DNA from: Polytrichum commune
Lineage: Eukaryota; Streptophyta; Polytrichopsida; Polytrichales; Polytrichaceae
DNA: 64,000 nucleotides
Direction: 5' to 3'
NCBI GenBank assembly: GCA_950295325.1
Contig: OX485807.1
Span: 50,684,440-50,748,439 of the forward strand
Numbering within the stretch: position 1 is the stretch's first letter; each line of letters starts with the position of its first letter. A program made the position numbers and the translations under genes. The notes beneath the pieces were generated by a model, which worked only from the letters and a program-made list of their open reading frames with translations, was not told where the DNA came from and did not search any database. Positions 50,501 to 62,990 of this stretch are shown here, piece after piece.

Positions 50501-50918
50501 ATTTTAATAAACCTTGCGCACATAGTTCTTAGGTTTGATTGAATTGCATGCAATTCGAATTCTATATGTCGAATGCTTGCATATCCTTGGAGTGATTCCA
50601 GTTGCGTAGGGGCTTGGCACAATCATTTAGTAATAGAATCTGGGGCCGAAAAATTTGTCAAATATGTGTAAGTTATATGAACAACATCCTTGGTGAAGTA
50701 GTATTAACAACAAAGTTATCAAGGTTTTTGATGGTAATGTAATGCATGTGTGAAAATTGACAGTGAAGGATTATGAAATTGTATAGGTTGATCGTCACAA
50801 GAAAATGCTATCTTACTTTTGGGTGCTTGGTTACGAGCTCCTCACAATCCTCCACAAAATCAGATCGAGCCTTTTGCCAATTCTCAAACACTTGAAGGAT
50901 GGCCCTTGTTGTTGCCAT
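41513..50918 (-). CDS. SPAG6: SPAG6/PF16, flagellar central-apparatus armadillo-repeat protein
   Basis: Eight exons join in phase to 520 residues: 50817-50918, 50139-50320, 49273-49525, 45530-45682, 44286-44336, 43855-44056, 42918-43246, 41513-41803. The start reads MATTRAILQVFENWQKARSDF, matching the N-terminus of SPAG6. Armadillo repeats follow through most of the protein (ILQNAGIMQLIRPLLLDIVP; LRSVAKHSAPFSQAIVDLGG; IADIVKHTPELSEAVIDAG; SVAKHSSDFAK; DHIRSATAWSLGQIGKHSPE). The tail has the diagnostic IDKINNTYPSEILSFYS. Length compares with 509 residues in human SPAG6. PF16/SPAG6 stabilises the C1 microtubule of the axonemal central pair, so expression is expected in spermatogenous cells. Exon 5 is only 51 nt (17 codons). 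The exon 4 donor (GAG|GTTGCA) is weak. Intron 3 is 3.6 kb. No break or missing repeat was seen. Confidence 0.95.
41919..42063. repeat. Near-perfect 145-bp hairpin in SPAG6 intron 7
   Basis: Arms of about 59 bases (starting ATAACATTATTCA, containing CAATGTTTTGTGGGACTGAC) pair with about four mismatches around a loop of roughly 25 bases. It is either a small foldback element or a microRNA/siRNA-type precursor. No target duplication longer than TA is visible. Confidence 0.85.
42447..42772. mobile_element. Foldback MITE family C, copy 2 (SPAG6 intron 7)
   Basis: The left arm (GACTTTTGGTTGGGAGTTG, TTTTGCATACAACACTT, GGAGTTGGTGTAGAGG, GAATGAAGAACATTT) is answered by an inverted right arm of about 115 bases. 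Copies 1 and 3 share this arm sequence. Confidence 0.75.
44118..44150. repeat. AAAAAT microsatellite in SPAG6 intron 5-6 area
   Basis: About five units of ATAAAA/AAAAAT, just upstream (transcript sense) of exon 6. Confidence 0.7.
47380..47610. mobile_element. Foldback MITE family C, copy 3 (SPAG6 intron 3)
   Basis: The left arm has CACTTTTGGTTAGGG, TTTTGCATACAACAATT, TTTTGGTGCATGCC and GTGTGGAGATTTGAATGAAGG, very close to copy 2. The right arm is worn (CCTTCAAACTTGCACC). A minus-strand frame over it (47073-47513) is an artefact. Confidence 0.65.
48426..48450. repeat. TA microsatellite in SPAG6 intron 3
   Basis: About twelve uninterrupted TA units. Confidence 0.9.
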
Positions 50919-53900
50919 TTTGCTTGCTTTATTGTGACAACATTTGTTTGGCTCTTATCATGTATTCTAACTCGAAGCAACACAATAAAACAGACAAGAA
51001 AAGACCATTCTTCTAGGCATCAATTTTTCATCACATTGTGAAGCAACTGAGTTGCACAACGGGATTCACTTTCGCTTCCCACAAACCCTAATTTGCCATG
51101 TGTAAAATAAATCCAAAAACAAAAACAAATTGCTTCATTGCACAAACACAACATCGTTGACCTTTAGTGCATTAGTTTGACAAAACATTAAGCAACAAAT
51201 TTGGAGTTTAGTGGGTAAACTTGAGTGTTCCTCAGGTTACCATTGTGTCATGACATGAATTGTAAACGAGGACATCGCACACAACATTGAAATTTACAAT
51301 GATCAAACCACTTGGATTCTTTGGTTGTTTAGCATAACCACTTGGAGTTGTACCTTTAAAACTACAAACTCACGCACTAATTACATGTTCCAGGGTTGAA
51401 GACACACAATAGAACTTGAAGTTGGGCTCATTTTGTTTGATTGTCATCAAGTATTCAAGTCAAAATTTGCAAAAATATCAACATCTTCAAACCTATAAAC
51501 TTGATCGCAATAGTGGAGACCAATAGTAAACGTTGCATTTGTTTATGAATGGATAGATTTTTGTAAGAAACGATAGATGGAGCCAACATAGCTCATGCAA
51601 TTCAAGGCTTGTTTTTTGGGGGCGGGGGTTTTATGACATGTTTTTAATTCTTCTCCTTTTTGTCATCATCCATTCAAGGGACTGTCGAGGGGTTAACTTC
51701 AAATCAAAGATGTATTAGAAAGGGGGACTTGAATCCCTTGTGTGAAGTTGACATACAAAAGAAATTTGTGAATTTGAAAGAGTATTTGAAACTACGATCA
51801 TAGACTAAGGATACATATCTATGTGGAGATATATTGTCTTCAAGAAGTATTGCTATGTAGTATGTACATCCTCATTTACTGAAAACCACTTAAGATCCAA
51901 TTTGATGAGTCTTGGATATGAGAGTAGCTATTATAATTTGGTGTTAAAAAAAGACAAGAAAAAAGAAGAAGAAAAAGGAATTCCATTGCAAAGGTCATAA
52001 TATTTGACAATGATATTTTGCAAAGTATTCACAAATACAAACTTAGTTTTCTACCCATGTTAAAATTCTACACATGCTATGGAGGCAATTTGTTGACATG
52101 ACTTGGTAAGACTTTTAATAATGACACATAGGCTCCACATCCATGGAGTCTATGTGGAGCTTTTAACCCAATAAACATGGTGACACCATGCCTACTACAT
52201 GCAATTCATTGCAATATTTTGTAAAGATATCCTTTTAATATGGATTGCAATATAATTTTAAAATCAACATCAATTTAGACCAGCATGTACCCCACGAGAT
52301 ATTTTGGGTGCTCAACATAAGGTAAATTGTGGAGTCAATCATTGTGAAGAACCTTGTCTATGTGTCACTATTGGCAACATGACACCCAATCACACCATGC
52401 CCTTTGTCATGGTTGCACTTTCATCAGGATATGAAGCATGCCAAGCCATGCAACACATCATGGCACTTGTGATTTTGTCTATGGCACATGCTGCATTTTA
52501 ATTCTATGTGATCCACTCTGCTTATTAGATCACTCTTCCAAAACCCACATTGTTTGAGATAAATGATGTAGCTGATCATGCTTTAACCCATGTCATCCGC
52601 AAGAGTTTAGCACTTTTGAAAATCAACCATAATGACTTAGTTGAGAGTATTTTGTGCATTGTTCAAGAAGCAAAGATGTAAACTTTGAGTTTTAGACCAC
52701 ATCTATATGTCAACTGCAATGACCAAATGTGTCCTTCGGCTTAGACAAAAATATACTTTTATAAATTGAGTTTTGACATGGTTAGTTGAACATGAATATT
52801 GCATACAGGGGTAGGAAGTTGCAACCTAAGGTGGAAGAAGTCATATACCTATGTTGGAGAACTTCCTTTTTATGGTAATCCTATGTACAAATGAACATTT
52901 ACATCAAACATTTAGATCAAGACACTACTCAAAAATCACATGGGGACACAAACAAGACCATAAAGTGGTCCCAATCCTTTCCCCCAAGCCTTGAGAAAAA
53001 AATTGAAAGAACACAAGGTCCAATTGCAAGCCCTAACCAAAGCTATGAGTGACCACTTTATTGAGACCATGCATTCACCTACATACTAATCCAACATTGC
53101 TTAACTACAACACTACCGGAGTCTACTTTTAGTTTGTCTTTCTTAATTGTTGACATCAATTAGCCCAAAAATCTATGCAGCTTCAATGACAAATCCATAA
53201 GATATGGATATGTTTTAGGCTTTAATTGCTGACAGGTGCTGGGCAATCCTGTCTTCAGTTACGAACTATCCTACAACATAGTAATTTAGAACATCGAACA
53301 CTGCAAGTATCCTATGTTCAGAGGGATAAATAAGACAAATACACACATACACAACCAGGCTGGAAATCAGATTGATAAGAATATGGTTTTCTACAATCAG
53401 GCCATATGTGCCTGGTCAGACGTGATCAACTTGTAAGTCTTGTTCACCAGGCCTTGCTCCATCCACCTTTTAAATTGAAGACATTCAAAACCAAGTGCCA
53501 CTTGGAGGTCTGTCAAATTAATACACCGAAGTGTTTTGTGCACATTCTTGCACAAAATGTACTCTAATCAACAGCTCCCACCTTGATTTCAACCTATATC
53601 ATAGTTCAGGTGCCAACAATGTCTAGCCGCTACACATTGATCACTGCAGACAATGATTGCAAAGAGCACTGCAACACCAGCAAGCCAGATTCGGACTACC
53701 TTGGTTCACAAGAATTTAACATTGAGCATGAATTCCAGGAGCAACCAACACTCCTTATCAGGAAACAACTGACTGAGCCACAGCCTTGAGCAGATCAACT
53801 AGTGCCCTTAAGCAAGACCATTCAGCAAATTGAATAAAAAGAGAAGTGGATACAGAGTGGATATATGAGGTCGCTGAGGATTCAGCCTGCACTGAGTTGA

Positions 53901-54843
53901 TTGGTGAGATCCAGGAATGATAACCTGTATCAAAAGTCCACATGCAAGGGGACCACCTCATCTTCATTTTACAGAGACAGCCATGTAAGAAAGGTAGGAA
54001 AAAAAAAGATCTGTCAAATTAAATAACAATAAAACTCTTCTAGCAGTGACAAAGACAAGTTGTGGTCCTTTTCAATGAATAACATCCAGCAAGCACCATA
54101 TTCCTCCCTACACAGAGAGGTGCAAGATACGAGAAGCAACATTCTGATCATCATAATGTCTAGAATACACTTCAAACCTCCAACAGCTTTGGGACCAAAA
54201 CAGGTGGACTTCACAGAAATGCAGGAATACCCAAAACTTAACTGGAATTTACATTCTCCTCACTTGACAGCTATTATCAAGGATACAGACAAGGATACAG
54301 ACAGCATGAAAATGCATGCTGGTAGGCCCCACTTTTGTACACGACAAGTGCCGAGGGCTCCTTTGTCAAGGATGGAATCAGCATCAAGGTCCAAATTCAA
54401 GTGTCACTTTAAACATCACATGATAGCAGAAGACCAGTGTTGGTGGTACCCTCCTACCCAGAGGCGCCTGCCTGTGATATACTAGTTTGAAGGTTCTCGA
54501 GGACTAGGTCTGAAGCAATAACTTTTTTGCAGTGAGAGCTATCTGTGGTTTCATAATGGAAGATGCCTCCCTTGACTCAGACTGCACATGTCATTGTCTT
54601 GAGGTTCTGTAAATATCACAGTATAGTTAGGAGAATACATGTGGTGCACGAGGTAATTTACATCAAATTCCAACTGCTTGTGATGTTGTTCACAAAATAC
54701 ACACAACATTTATATACCTGAAGTAATTGCTCCACAATTGTCTTCCAGCAAACACAACTCTCCAATGGCCGGATGTTCTTGTCCCAGCCCTCAGCTTTTG
54801 AAGGGCACATCCTTTGAAGACTTTCCAAGAAAAAAGCGCTCTT
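50919..54843. other. Intergenic between SPAG6 start and U11-48K stop
   Basis: This interval should contain the SPAG6 promoter on its left and the U11-48K 3' untranslated region on its right. Frames such as 52304-52501, 53583-53789 and 54060-54485 have no domain I know. A small palindrome (GCTCCACAT ... ATGTGGAGC) lies at 52132-52160. No other gene seen. Confidence 0.45.
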
Positions 54844-57800
54844 CTATCTCCGGATATCACGATTGTGGTCAGGGTAAAATCTGCCTCGATCAGACCTGGC
54901 CAATAACATTACAAGAGTCTAACATCAGAGACTAACAAGACTTGAATCCTCACCACTTCATCAACCATTTCATAGCTTTTTGCTGACAAGGACCTGGGAC
55001 ATACACACTGCATGCACACACACATATGCATATATAAATACGTGCAAAATTTCTGCTTACCTGCCCTCTTGATTTACAATTCTGGAAGAACTGTAGCTTT
55101 CTGCACGTTTATTAGGCAGCACAGAGTAACTACCCTTATCTGTGCTCAACTTTTCTGAATAAGTGGTGGTGCCAAATTGAGGTTGGAAAGCTGACGGTGA
55201 TGCGTATGTCCTAGTGTGCTCATCAAACTCTCCAACACCAGAGGCAAGAGCTGGCTGCTTAGCAAAACAGCCTATCCCCCCAGCCTCAGTAATCTCTGCC
55301 ATGTGGCCTGTAATAATGTCTCGTAGCACCTGCAGCAACAATTCTCATCAGATCTGTGGTACCAGCAGCACAAAAAAATAAGGTATATTTAATGATCTAA
55401 TGCAAGATATTTAAACAAAAGTCCTACACAGATATTCAGGTTGTGCACAGAACCTGCTGTCACATACATAGACAACCTCGATTGAGACAGACGTAGACAA
55501 TTCTGCTTTGGTACCTACAGACTAATCGGATTGATGGAACAACATATATAACTTTGTACATTCTGCAACAATGTTCTGCAATAAGATCAAACCTCTCTTG
55601 GTGTCCTCTTCAACTTCTTTCCTTTGTAAGACATTCGCCTTCTCTTATAGTCACGCTCTTCAGCCAATAACTCAGCTTTGGTTTTGTTCCTTCGCTCCTG
55701 CCAATTGCAACAAACACAACACCCTTGAAGAGAGGTAAATTACAGTCCTACTAGAAGCTAGCCAGCATAAAGCACTCAGGTGATTTAGTCTACAATCAAG
55801 AAACAGAGATTGGCCCAAATATCTGGTTAAATCATAGAAGAGAAAGTAGAAACAACAACAGAAGAACCAGTATTTGGCAGTTTGTATCCAAGTCTTGAAT
55901 GTACTTGTCCAAAAGGGTACCTTTTAAGAATATCTACGAATATCACTTCAAAAATTCAAAAGATATTCATATTTACTCCAAATATAGCTAGCAAGGTCCT
56001 CCTGTTCTACACATAAAATTGATAATCACATGAACTTCAGAATGTACTGACGAGTCTTGTAGAAGTATGAAAAAAGCTGGAAGTGCTACTTGCGGGTCAC
56101 ACACATTAATCTGCTGCACATCAGTTGTTGACATCAATTTTGTATTATATGATAAAGACTCGCTGAATAATCTTACATTTGTCAACATGCATTTTTGACA
56201 TGTCAAACAAGCAATAGAACAAGGGAAAATAACAACCTGTTGTTGAGAGCCTTGCCAGGTGAGACCATCATGCTCAGACACAGCCCTATAATTAGGTCGC
56301 CTGAATCGCTCGTTTACTGCAAGCTCCACGACCTTATCATAGTCTGCAATCCTGCACTCACCCAAATGCAGAGGCCACTGTCAATTCCATTGATACTATA
56401 AATATTTAGTTACAACACCCAACCATAGCATTCAGATCTAAGGAATTCCTAAAACAAATTTGCAACAACCTTTGCAAATATTTAAGGTTCCCTCAATGAG
56501 CTACTCTAATCCAAAGACTCTGTTCCAGCCATCTCCATTATACAAGATGATCCCAACATGTAAAAACGAAACACTTACAACTGTAATTTCGTTAGACTGT
56601 TGACTGAATTTCTGAAATTGATGCGACTCTCAATAGCAGCTCGCTCATACAAAGCATCTATGGCTGCTTCAACCTGCTTCGCACAAATCATTTCCCCATG
56701 CTCTGATTCTTCAGACCCGTTTCTTCCTTGTGCCACGAGAGCGTCACAGCTAACACCTGAAGAGCCGATTTCTCTACCAACAGGTTTTCCCTTACCCATT
56801 GTGCACACCTTTGTAAACTGCTCCAAACGGAGCACAAAAGGAACGCAGGAGATAAGTCTTGCTGAAACTTTCAGGCAATATTTCAGCACATGAAGAACAA
56901 TTGCCTTGCTCTGAGCACACCCATAAAGTGGAGATAGTGACGACACCAACCATGCTCCAGCCTCTGCAAAAACGGGACAATCTGCATTCCACCGAGGTTT
57001 ATGGATTTTTGGCATCACCAACTCTTGGTTCAAATCTTCTAACATCGTTCCCTCCTTCTTGATTGATCTGCGGTGTAAGTACTTCCGTACAATATCAGTA
57101 CACTGAGTTTTCACAGCCCTCAAAAACAGCTGGACAAGGCAATGAATGTGACAAGCCATAGCCACATCCACAGCCACTCCATAAAGTGGTGAATGCACAA
57201 GTAGCCACTCCAGAATCACAGACTTCCTGACGCTTCCCAAAGCTGCACCAGCTTCAAGCACTACCCCAGAGCACCAAGTGGGGAAATGCTCCCAAGCTTC
57301 CACTTCCCTCTCAATATACCATATCATGGATGGCAGGAGAAGCATTTCATTTCTCGCACTCTTGTCCAACTGATTGCAGGGTACTAATTTCTCAATGGTA
57401 AATTCTGTGGATAAATTTTCAGTCCCTTCCACAACCGAATCAGACGCTAACTCTGCCTGAAGACAAAGTGGCAGCGACAAGGTGAAGTCATTGGATTCCC
57501 TGCTCGGTAGAGAGGACGGTTTTGAAACAACACCCGGAGCTCCCCTGTAGAAGAAGAAAGAATCCGCGAGATGGAATTCTCTCTTGCCAAGAGAAGACAC
57601 GAAGGACGTGATCCCAGATTTTGACATCCAACCTCCCTCCGCAGGCCAAACCTTCAAACTCTCTGGAAAATCAACTGCTGAGTTTGTAGACGGCTGTGCT
57701 TCCTTTATTTCCTGCTTCAGAATGCTCAAATCACGGTTATTTGGGTTCACGGTCAGCAATGCGGAGTCTTCGAAGGAAAGGGTGGCGTTGTCCCTGGAGC

Positions 57801-58791
57801 CTACATGAGGAGCCGTGGTGTCCTCCTCAGGACACATAAGAGGATCAGAATAAATCACAGGCGCGGTTTGTGTATACTGCAAACGACCAAGAAACGAATC
57901 AACCTCCAATGGGCCACCTTGGAAACCAGAGTTGCACTGGATGAGGTGTCGGAAAAGAGCCTTTGCAGGTACTCGGTGCTGAGGATCGATAGGACAGGAG
58001 GCCAATTCTGTACCGGGAGCTAATGACTTCAGGTTTACCACGCTCAACACCTTGCCTATCGTCTCTTCCACCTGGACCATGAGCTGGTGCAATTCTGCCA
58101 CCTTCGAGACAGTAACCCTCTGATGCTCAGCTTCCGAATTTAGACCACCTTTGCTCCCATCTCCAAGTGATTCCACTGGAGATTGTGTAACCGACGCATT
58201 TTCAGCCTCTTGAAATAACCAGGAGAAATCATGTGAAGCATCAAAATGCTCCCGATTCGATGGCATCAATGCCAACATTTTCTGGTCTCCGGGTGGTAAC
58301 CCTAGGAATCCCTGTGCTGGTGTTTGCTGTCCTTGTTGTTGCGACACTTGCAACGCTTGTTGATGAGATCCCTGAGGTGGCATCTGAGAGAAGTTCGATC
58401 CCTGAGGTACTGGCATCACAGCCAACCTCGGGTTGAGATTCATCCCTGCAAAATTCCTCGGGGAATGTGGATGTGGAGCATATCCTGAAGCATTGTAGCT
58501 CGGTCGTTGCATTGGAAGAGCATTGTAACCTGGCCCTACAGGTGGTGAGGATTGCATTATCCATGGCGGCATAAAAGGCGCCTGCGGAGCTCCTGTGTGA
58601 TGAAAGTAAGGTCCATTTGGACGCATTTGTGGGGGTGGAGACGGTAAGCTTACCCCAGGGCTCGTTGATTGCCAAAAGCCTCTCTCCGACGATGTGCCAG
58701 GATGCCCCGTAGGTTGCAAACCCTGCTGCGAGGGACCAAATCCTCCTGGTGGAGGATGCGGGGGCCATCCCCCGTAAGGCCGATTTGCCAT
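54844..58791 (-). CDS. U11-48K: U11/U12 snRNP 48-kDa protein (minor spliceosome)
   Basis: Exons 56579-58791, 56237-56351, 55593-55697, 55061-55329 and 54844-54895 join in phase to 917 residues. The N-terminal 170 residues are Pro/Gly/Gln-rich and probably disordered. A CHHC zinc finger follows: C266, H272, H282, C286 (SCPIDPQHRVPAKALFRHLI then QC), the module that contacts the 5' splice site of U12-type introns. The C-terminal part has RRPNYRAVSEHDGLTW, the basic block LLAEERDYKRRRMSYKGKK with KRTPREVLRD, and EITEAGGIGCF, all characteristic of plant U11-48K (Arabidopsis At3g04160). It should act in the nucleus as part of the U11/U12 di-snRNP. Exon 1 is unusually long (2213 nt). The last 17-codon exon (SDRGRFYPDHNRDIRR, stop) is the least certain. 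None of its four introns looks U12-type. Confidence 0.93.
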
Positions 58792-58829
58792 ATCCGTATC
58801 CGCAAAGAAACCCTATCGATCTACACAGC

Positions 58830-59205
58830 TGCCGCGCAACATTGGGAAAATGCCAGAGGCCTCATCGAAATGACGTCCGCAGTTCAATCCCATCTTCAAA
58901 GGCATCATCATCTCGACAATCCCAAATTCAAAACGACATCATCTTTTCAGACTACCTCACTCCAAAAAGACATCATTCTTTCAAACCCTAATCACTCGCA
59001 CACTTATGGTGTTGTCCACCACGCGCAACATTGCCAAAATGGTAGTGGCCTCATTCCAGTGGCATCTGCAATTCAATCCAAGTCCAGTGTCTGGCCTGTG
59101 GTTCGATCCAAGAATTTCGTGCCACTACCTCACTCCAATAGACAAAGACATCATCCTTCCAACCCTAATTACGAGCTGATCAACTCTCACACACAGACTG
59201 TACAT
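58830..59205. repeat. Tandem duplication upstream of U11-48K
   Basis: Two units of about 185 bp start near 58833 and 59022. Shared landmarks are CGCGCAACATTG, GGCCTCAT, GCAGTTCAATCC / GCAATTCAATCC, CTACCTCACTCCAA, AGACATCAT and AACCCTAAT. The inner unit begins about 40 bases from the start codon, so it lies in the leader or core promoter. Confidence 0.8.
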
Positions 59206-59488
59206 CATTATGCATCGAACTAAGTTACGCGGCGACAAGGCAACATTATGAATAGCCTCTGCATGAAACTTCAAGCAATCGAGACCAGTTTAAAGAATCG
59301 AGATGAGTTTCCAGCAACGAACAATCAGCGCACTGCAATTCGAGAATGTACTTGAAACCCTGAGCAAAAACAAGAAAATAGAAACAGTTTTGACGCCATG
59401 TGGGCATTCTTGAGGAAACCCTGACTAGCCATGCTCGGCGTGACGTGGCACGCACTGTATGACATGGCAACTCTATGTATTTCAACTA

Positions 59489-59829
59489 CACCCTAACCTC
59501 CGTAATATCACCTTCTGTAATGTCAATCCCTCTCTTATATCCCAAAACCTTAGAGAACAGATGTGCTCAATTTAAATCTCCCTCCTTGTTGTCACATTTC
59601 AATTCCATGTATCATGGATTTTAACATTAAGATAATTCACTAAAGAATTCAAACCACACGCATTACGTTGTCATCATTGTCAAAATTGTAATGTTAACGT
59701 TGTGTTATTCCATAATGTCATATGCTACACTAATTCTCTATTTTCATGCATCCATGTTAACACTACAAACCTCCTTAATATCATGTGGACTTTGGTTGCC
59801 ACATGCATGATATTAGGGAGGTTAGAGTG
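59489..59829. mobile_element. Pogo/Emigrant-like MITE, 341 bp
   Basis: Left end CACCCTAACCTCCGTAATAT and inverted right end CACTCTAACCTCCCTAATAT (two mismatches in 22), with TA on both sides (59487-59488 and 59830-59831). The end shape resembles the CAGTCTAACCTCCTTAATAC terminus at 12379. No coding remnant. Confidence 0.85.
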
Positions 59830-59831
59830 TA

Positions 59832-62240
59832 TGGAGGGTTCTTTAATATTTTAGTTTATTTTGAATGTCATCTTTAATGTTAGGTTCCAATTTTTCATAA
59901 CAGAAGTGATTCTGATTTTTTAATAGCAATGTAACTGTCACTTTAGGACCCATCAATGTATTATTTTGTTTGGGTATGAATTGTCACGAACCCGATGAAA
60001 TGAAATTGATTTTAAAGTCTATGAAGCCAAAAGGTTAATGGGATTGAAAGTACATCATGATGGTTTCAAAACGAGCTAGTTCCCTAGAATGCTAGAGTGC
60101 TAATGTCAACTTGTTGGTATGATTGAGAGAAAGACTCAAGGCTCCCTAATACTACATTCTCAAATAGCGACGTGAACTTATCTCTAATGGGTTATGTAGG
60201 GGACATTCCAACAAAAGTGTGGCTCATTTTTATTTGCATTGTAAGAGCAAAAGTGGCATAGCCTATTATCTCTAGAGTTAGGGATACTCAACCACCATTT
60301 AGTTTCAATGACAAGTGTATGATTTGAGGTATTGTAAGCAGCAATGATATTGCATCATGGTGTCAATGGTTGCTTCAAGTATAATCATATTCGTATTTGA
60401 AAAAAATCCTCAAGGTGGATGTGTTCTAGTTTCTTCCCTAAGAGATGGGAAAAGTTCCACTCTTTAGCAAGAAAAGCATTTACCACTATTGTCACTTACC
60501 CTAAATTGAAGCCTATATAATATAGGCTATATCAATTTCCAAGTTTTATTCTAGTTAGTGTCACAACAAAGCTTGAAATAAAATTGGACACATTGTAGAG
60601 GGCTCTTTATTATGATACAAAATAATAATTTTCCCTCCATATTTTGTCACATGTCATGCTCATATTTGCTAAGACAAACACGTATCCCATGTGGGAACTA
60701 CATTCCAACATAGATGAAGATGAAGTGGATTAGATTGGAGAAGACTTCTTGGATCAAACGATTGTTTTTGTAGATAATTTGTTGAGTCCACTGGAGGTCC
60801 TCAAATGCAAATATGGAGTCAATTCTTGTAATTTCATTATCGAATTTGCATACACAGTTGTAAAAGCAAGCATATTAGACTAGCAGCTTTGCCATATGTC
60901 TCGTAGTTGGGTTTGAAGTTGATGAAGTTGACTCTCCTATAATGAGAATTGCAAATGTTTTGCGCAAACTACAACTTATTTCCAACCATGTTTTGATCAA
61001 CTATGTTGGAACCGCAAAACTCAACAAATCAATATGTTATGTGCATATGAATATATGTTATTAGATCAACAAGTCCGTGTTCTTAAACCAATTGGATTAA
61101 CCAACCGAATAGATTTACGAAACTCATAAGTGATGATCCAGTCGAAACAAATCAATCATGAGTTTACACTGATATGAATGGTAGATCGTAGTAAATTGAC
61201 ATAATCATCAGACGTAGCAAAATTTCATAACACCACATCAACTACTAGCACATAATCGAATTCAGTGCAATAAGAAATATTCATGCACAACTTATAAGAC
61301 ATGTGAGTGTAGGCACAAAACAAGAGGGTGTCTACACTAAGCTATAGAATCTTGGTATCACAAACCTAGAGAGGAGGACCACTTGATTACATGCTCTATT
61401 TGTATAAAATAGTTGTGTGCACTAATAAATTTGGATCCGTTATTTTCATTGCATAATACATTTCTAGATTTGGTGCATAACATGTTTTGGATTTGAATTT
61501 GGTATATAACACATTTACGGATTTGGATTTGGTGCATAACATGTTGCTTGCTCCATGAAAAAGGGAAAATCTCCCAAAAATGACCTCATGTGGCCCTCCA
61601 ATTTTGGGAGTGACGCACTCCATCTAAATTTGCTAAAACAAGACCCAATTTTTTGGAGTAGCTCATTTGTCATCCACATAAAGTGTTATGGCAAAGTTTC
61701 CAACTTTCTAAAATTTGTGGCATGACCAAAATGGTCATGAAATGATTTTTTTAGAGTTTTCTCTAGCTACCCCCCATATGAAGGCCATGTTCATACAATA
61801 ATCTAACTTGGAAAATGTGATCCAATTGAATTCAAATTTTCACAATAAGAATATATGGTAGTATAGTTCACATACGTATGATTAGATTTCTAAGAAAACA
61901 TACCCTATTTTTCTACATAACATACAATTGCAACATTGGTGTTGGAGATGCCCGAAAATGGAATGTGAAGGCTTGAGCGTTTGGGGGTTGAGTTAGTTGC
62001 TCATGAATTGATACAAGCAACCGAGATGTTAAGTTACAAGTTGCCAACACAGTGAACACACATGAGACTCTTCCTCAACATTTTTGCCATTCACTGCAAC
62101 CCAACTGTGTAAACAAATACAAATGCTTTCAACTCCTTTCTATCCAAACATGTTTTTTGAACCACCATCACGAGGTTAGTGATTTCTCGGTGTTCGTTTC
62201 CTTTGAGTTGAATCCGGTTGGTGCATGTTGACGGAGGTCA
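59832..62240. other. Intergenic, with a short minisatellite
   Basis: No gene seen. At 61460-61548 are three imperfect units of roughly 35-40 bp sharing GATTTGGTGCATAACATGTT / GAATTTGGTATATAACACAT. The rest is AT-rich and featureless by eye. Confidence 0.5.
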
Positions 62241-62500
62241 GGCTAGATGCTCACCTCTTTGAGTTGGGCTTCCACCAATATTACCAAGGTAAAGGGACTC
62301 TAGTAATAAAATGACTTTCATGGGTTTGTGATTTGATTCATTTCAAGTGGGTCCTTGAAGATCAATAATGGGATTTTTGATGTTAGTTTTGGGATCATGC
62401 TATCCAAAATAAAAACCTACATGCTATAATAGCTTTGCTTGTGTTTTCACATAAGGTAATAATGGTAGGGGCCCAACTCAAAGAGGTGAGCATTTTAGCC
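62241..62500. mobile_element. MITE-like inverted-repeat element, 260 bp
   Basis: The left arm GATGCTCACCTCTTTGAGTT and the right arm, the inverse of AATGCTCACCTCTTTGAGTT, match over about 45 bases in all, continuing as GGGC, a CCACC/CTACC block and ATTACC. If the outer GGC/GCC is excluded, the element is bounded by TA on both sides. Class uncertain. Confidence 0.75.
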
Positions 62501-62744
62501 ATGGATGTCGACTGATGTGTCCAATGCCCATACTGGGCAACTTGAGGGTGGCTTTATTTTTGGCGTACCTTCCCTGCAAACTTTGACTGATCTTATTGTG
62601 ACAGTGAAGATTCAAAACATTTCGAATTGTTGGAATTGTTTGGGACTCTCAGTTTGCCGGAAACTCCATCTACAGTCAATGGCAAAGCCTAGGAGTCATG
62701 CGTTTTCATTTAGAGCTTTAAGATAGACAACTCTTATTCAAACA

Positions 62745-62990
62745 TTTTTCTTATTATGAACATTTTGTTTGAATAGTATGTGGTTTGGTGTGGCTCCAAG
62801 AACAAATGTCAAAAAGACACGTGAATTAGACCGCATGCTCAAAATATGATAACCATTCTAAGCTCCATAGTTAACATAATTGGGATGGCGTATATGCCCA
62901 ATTGATGAGCACAATAATCTTCACTTTTATATTATTTAGATAATCATGCGAGCTCCAAAAATTATGTACGATAATACGTATAGTGAATGT
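62745..62990 (-). repeat. Dispersed repeat family B, reverse copy
   Basis: Reverse complement of the 820-1035 segment with substitutions; landmarks TGTGGCTCCAAGAACA, GCATGCTCAAAATATGATAACCATTC and TTGATGAGCAC. The copy at 39930-40190 has the same orientation and order. Confidence 0.7.

Noticed and set aside
53583-54485. Plus-strand open frames in the U11-48K 3' flank
   Set aside because: No known domain, no splice support, and they lie where the minus-strand 3' untranslated region is expected.
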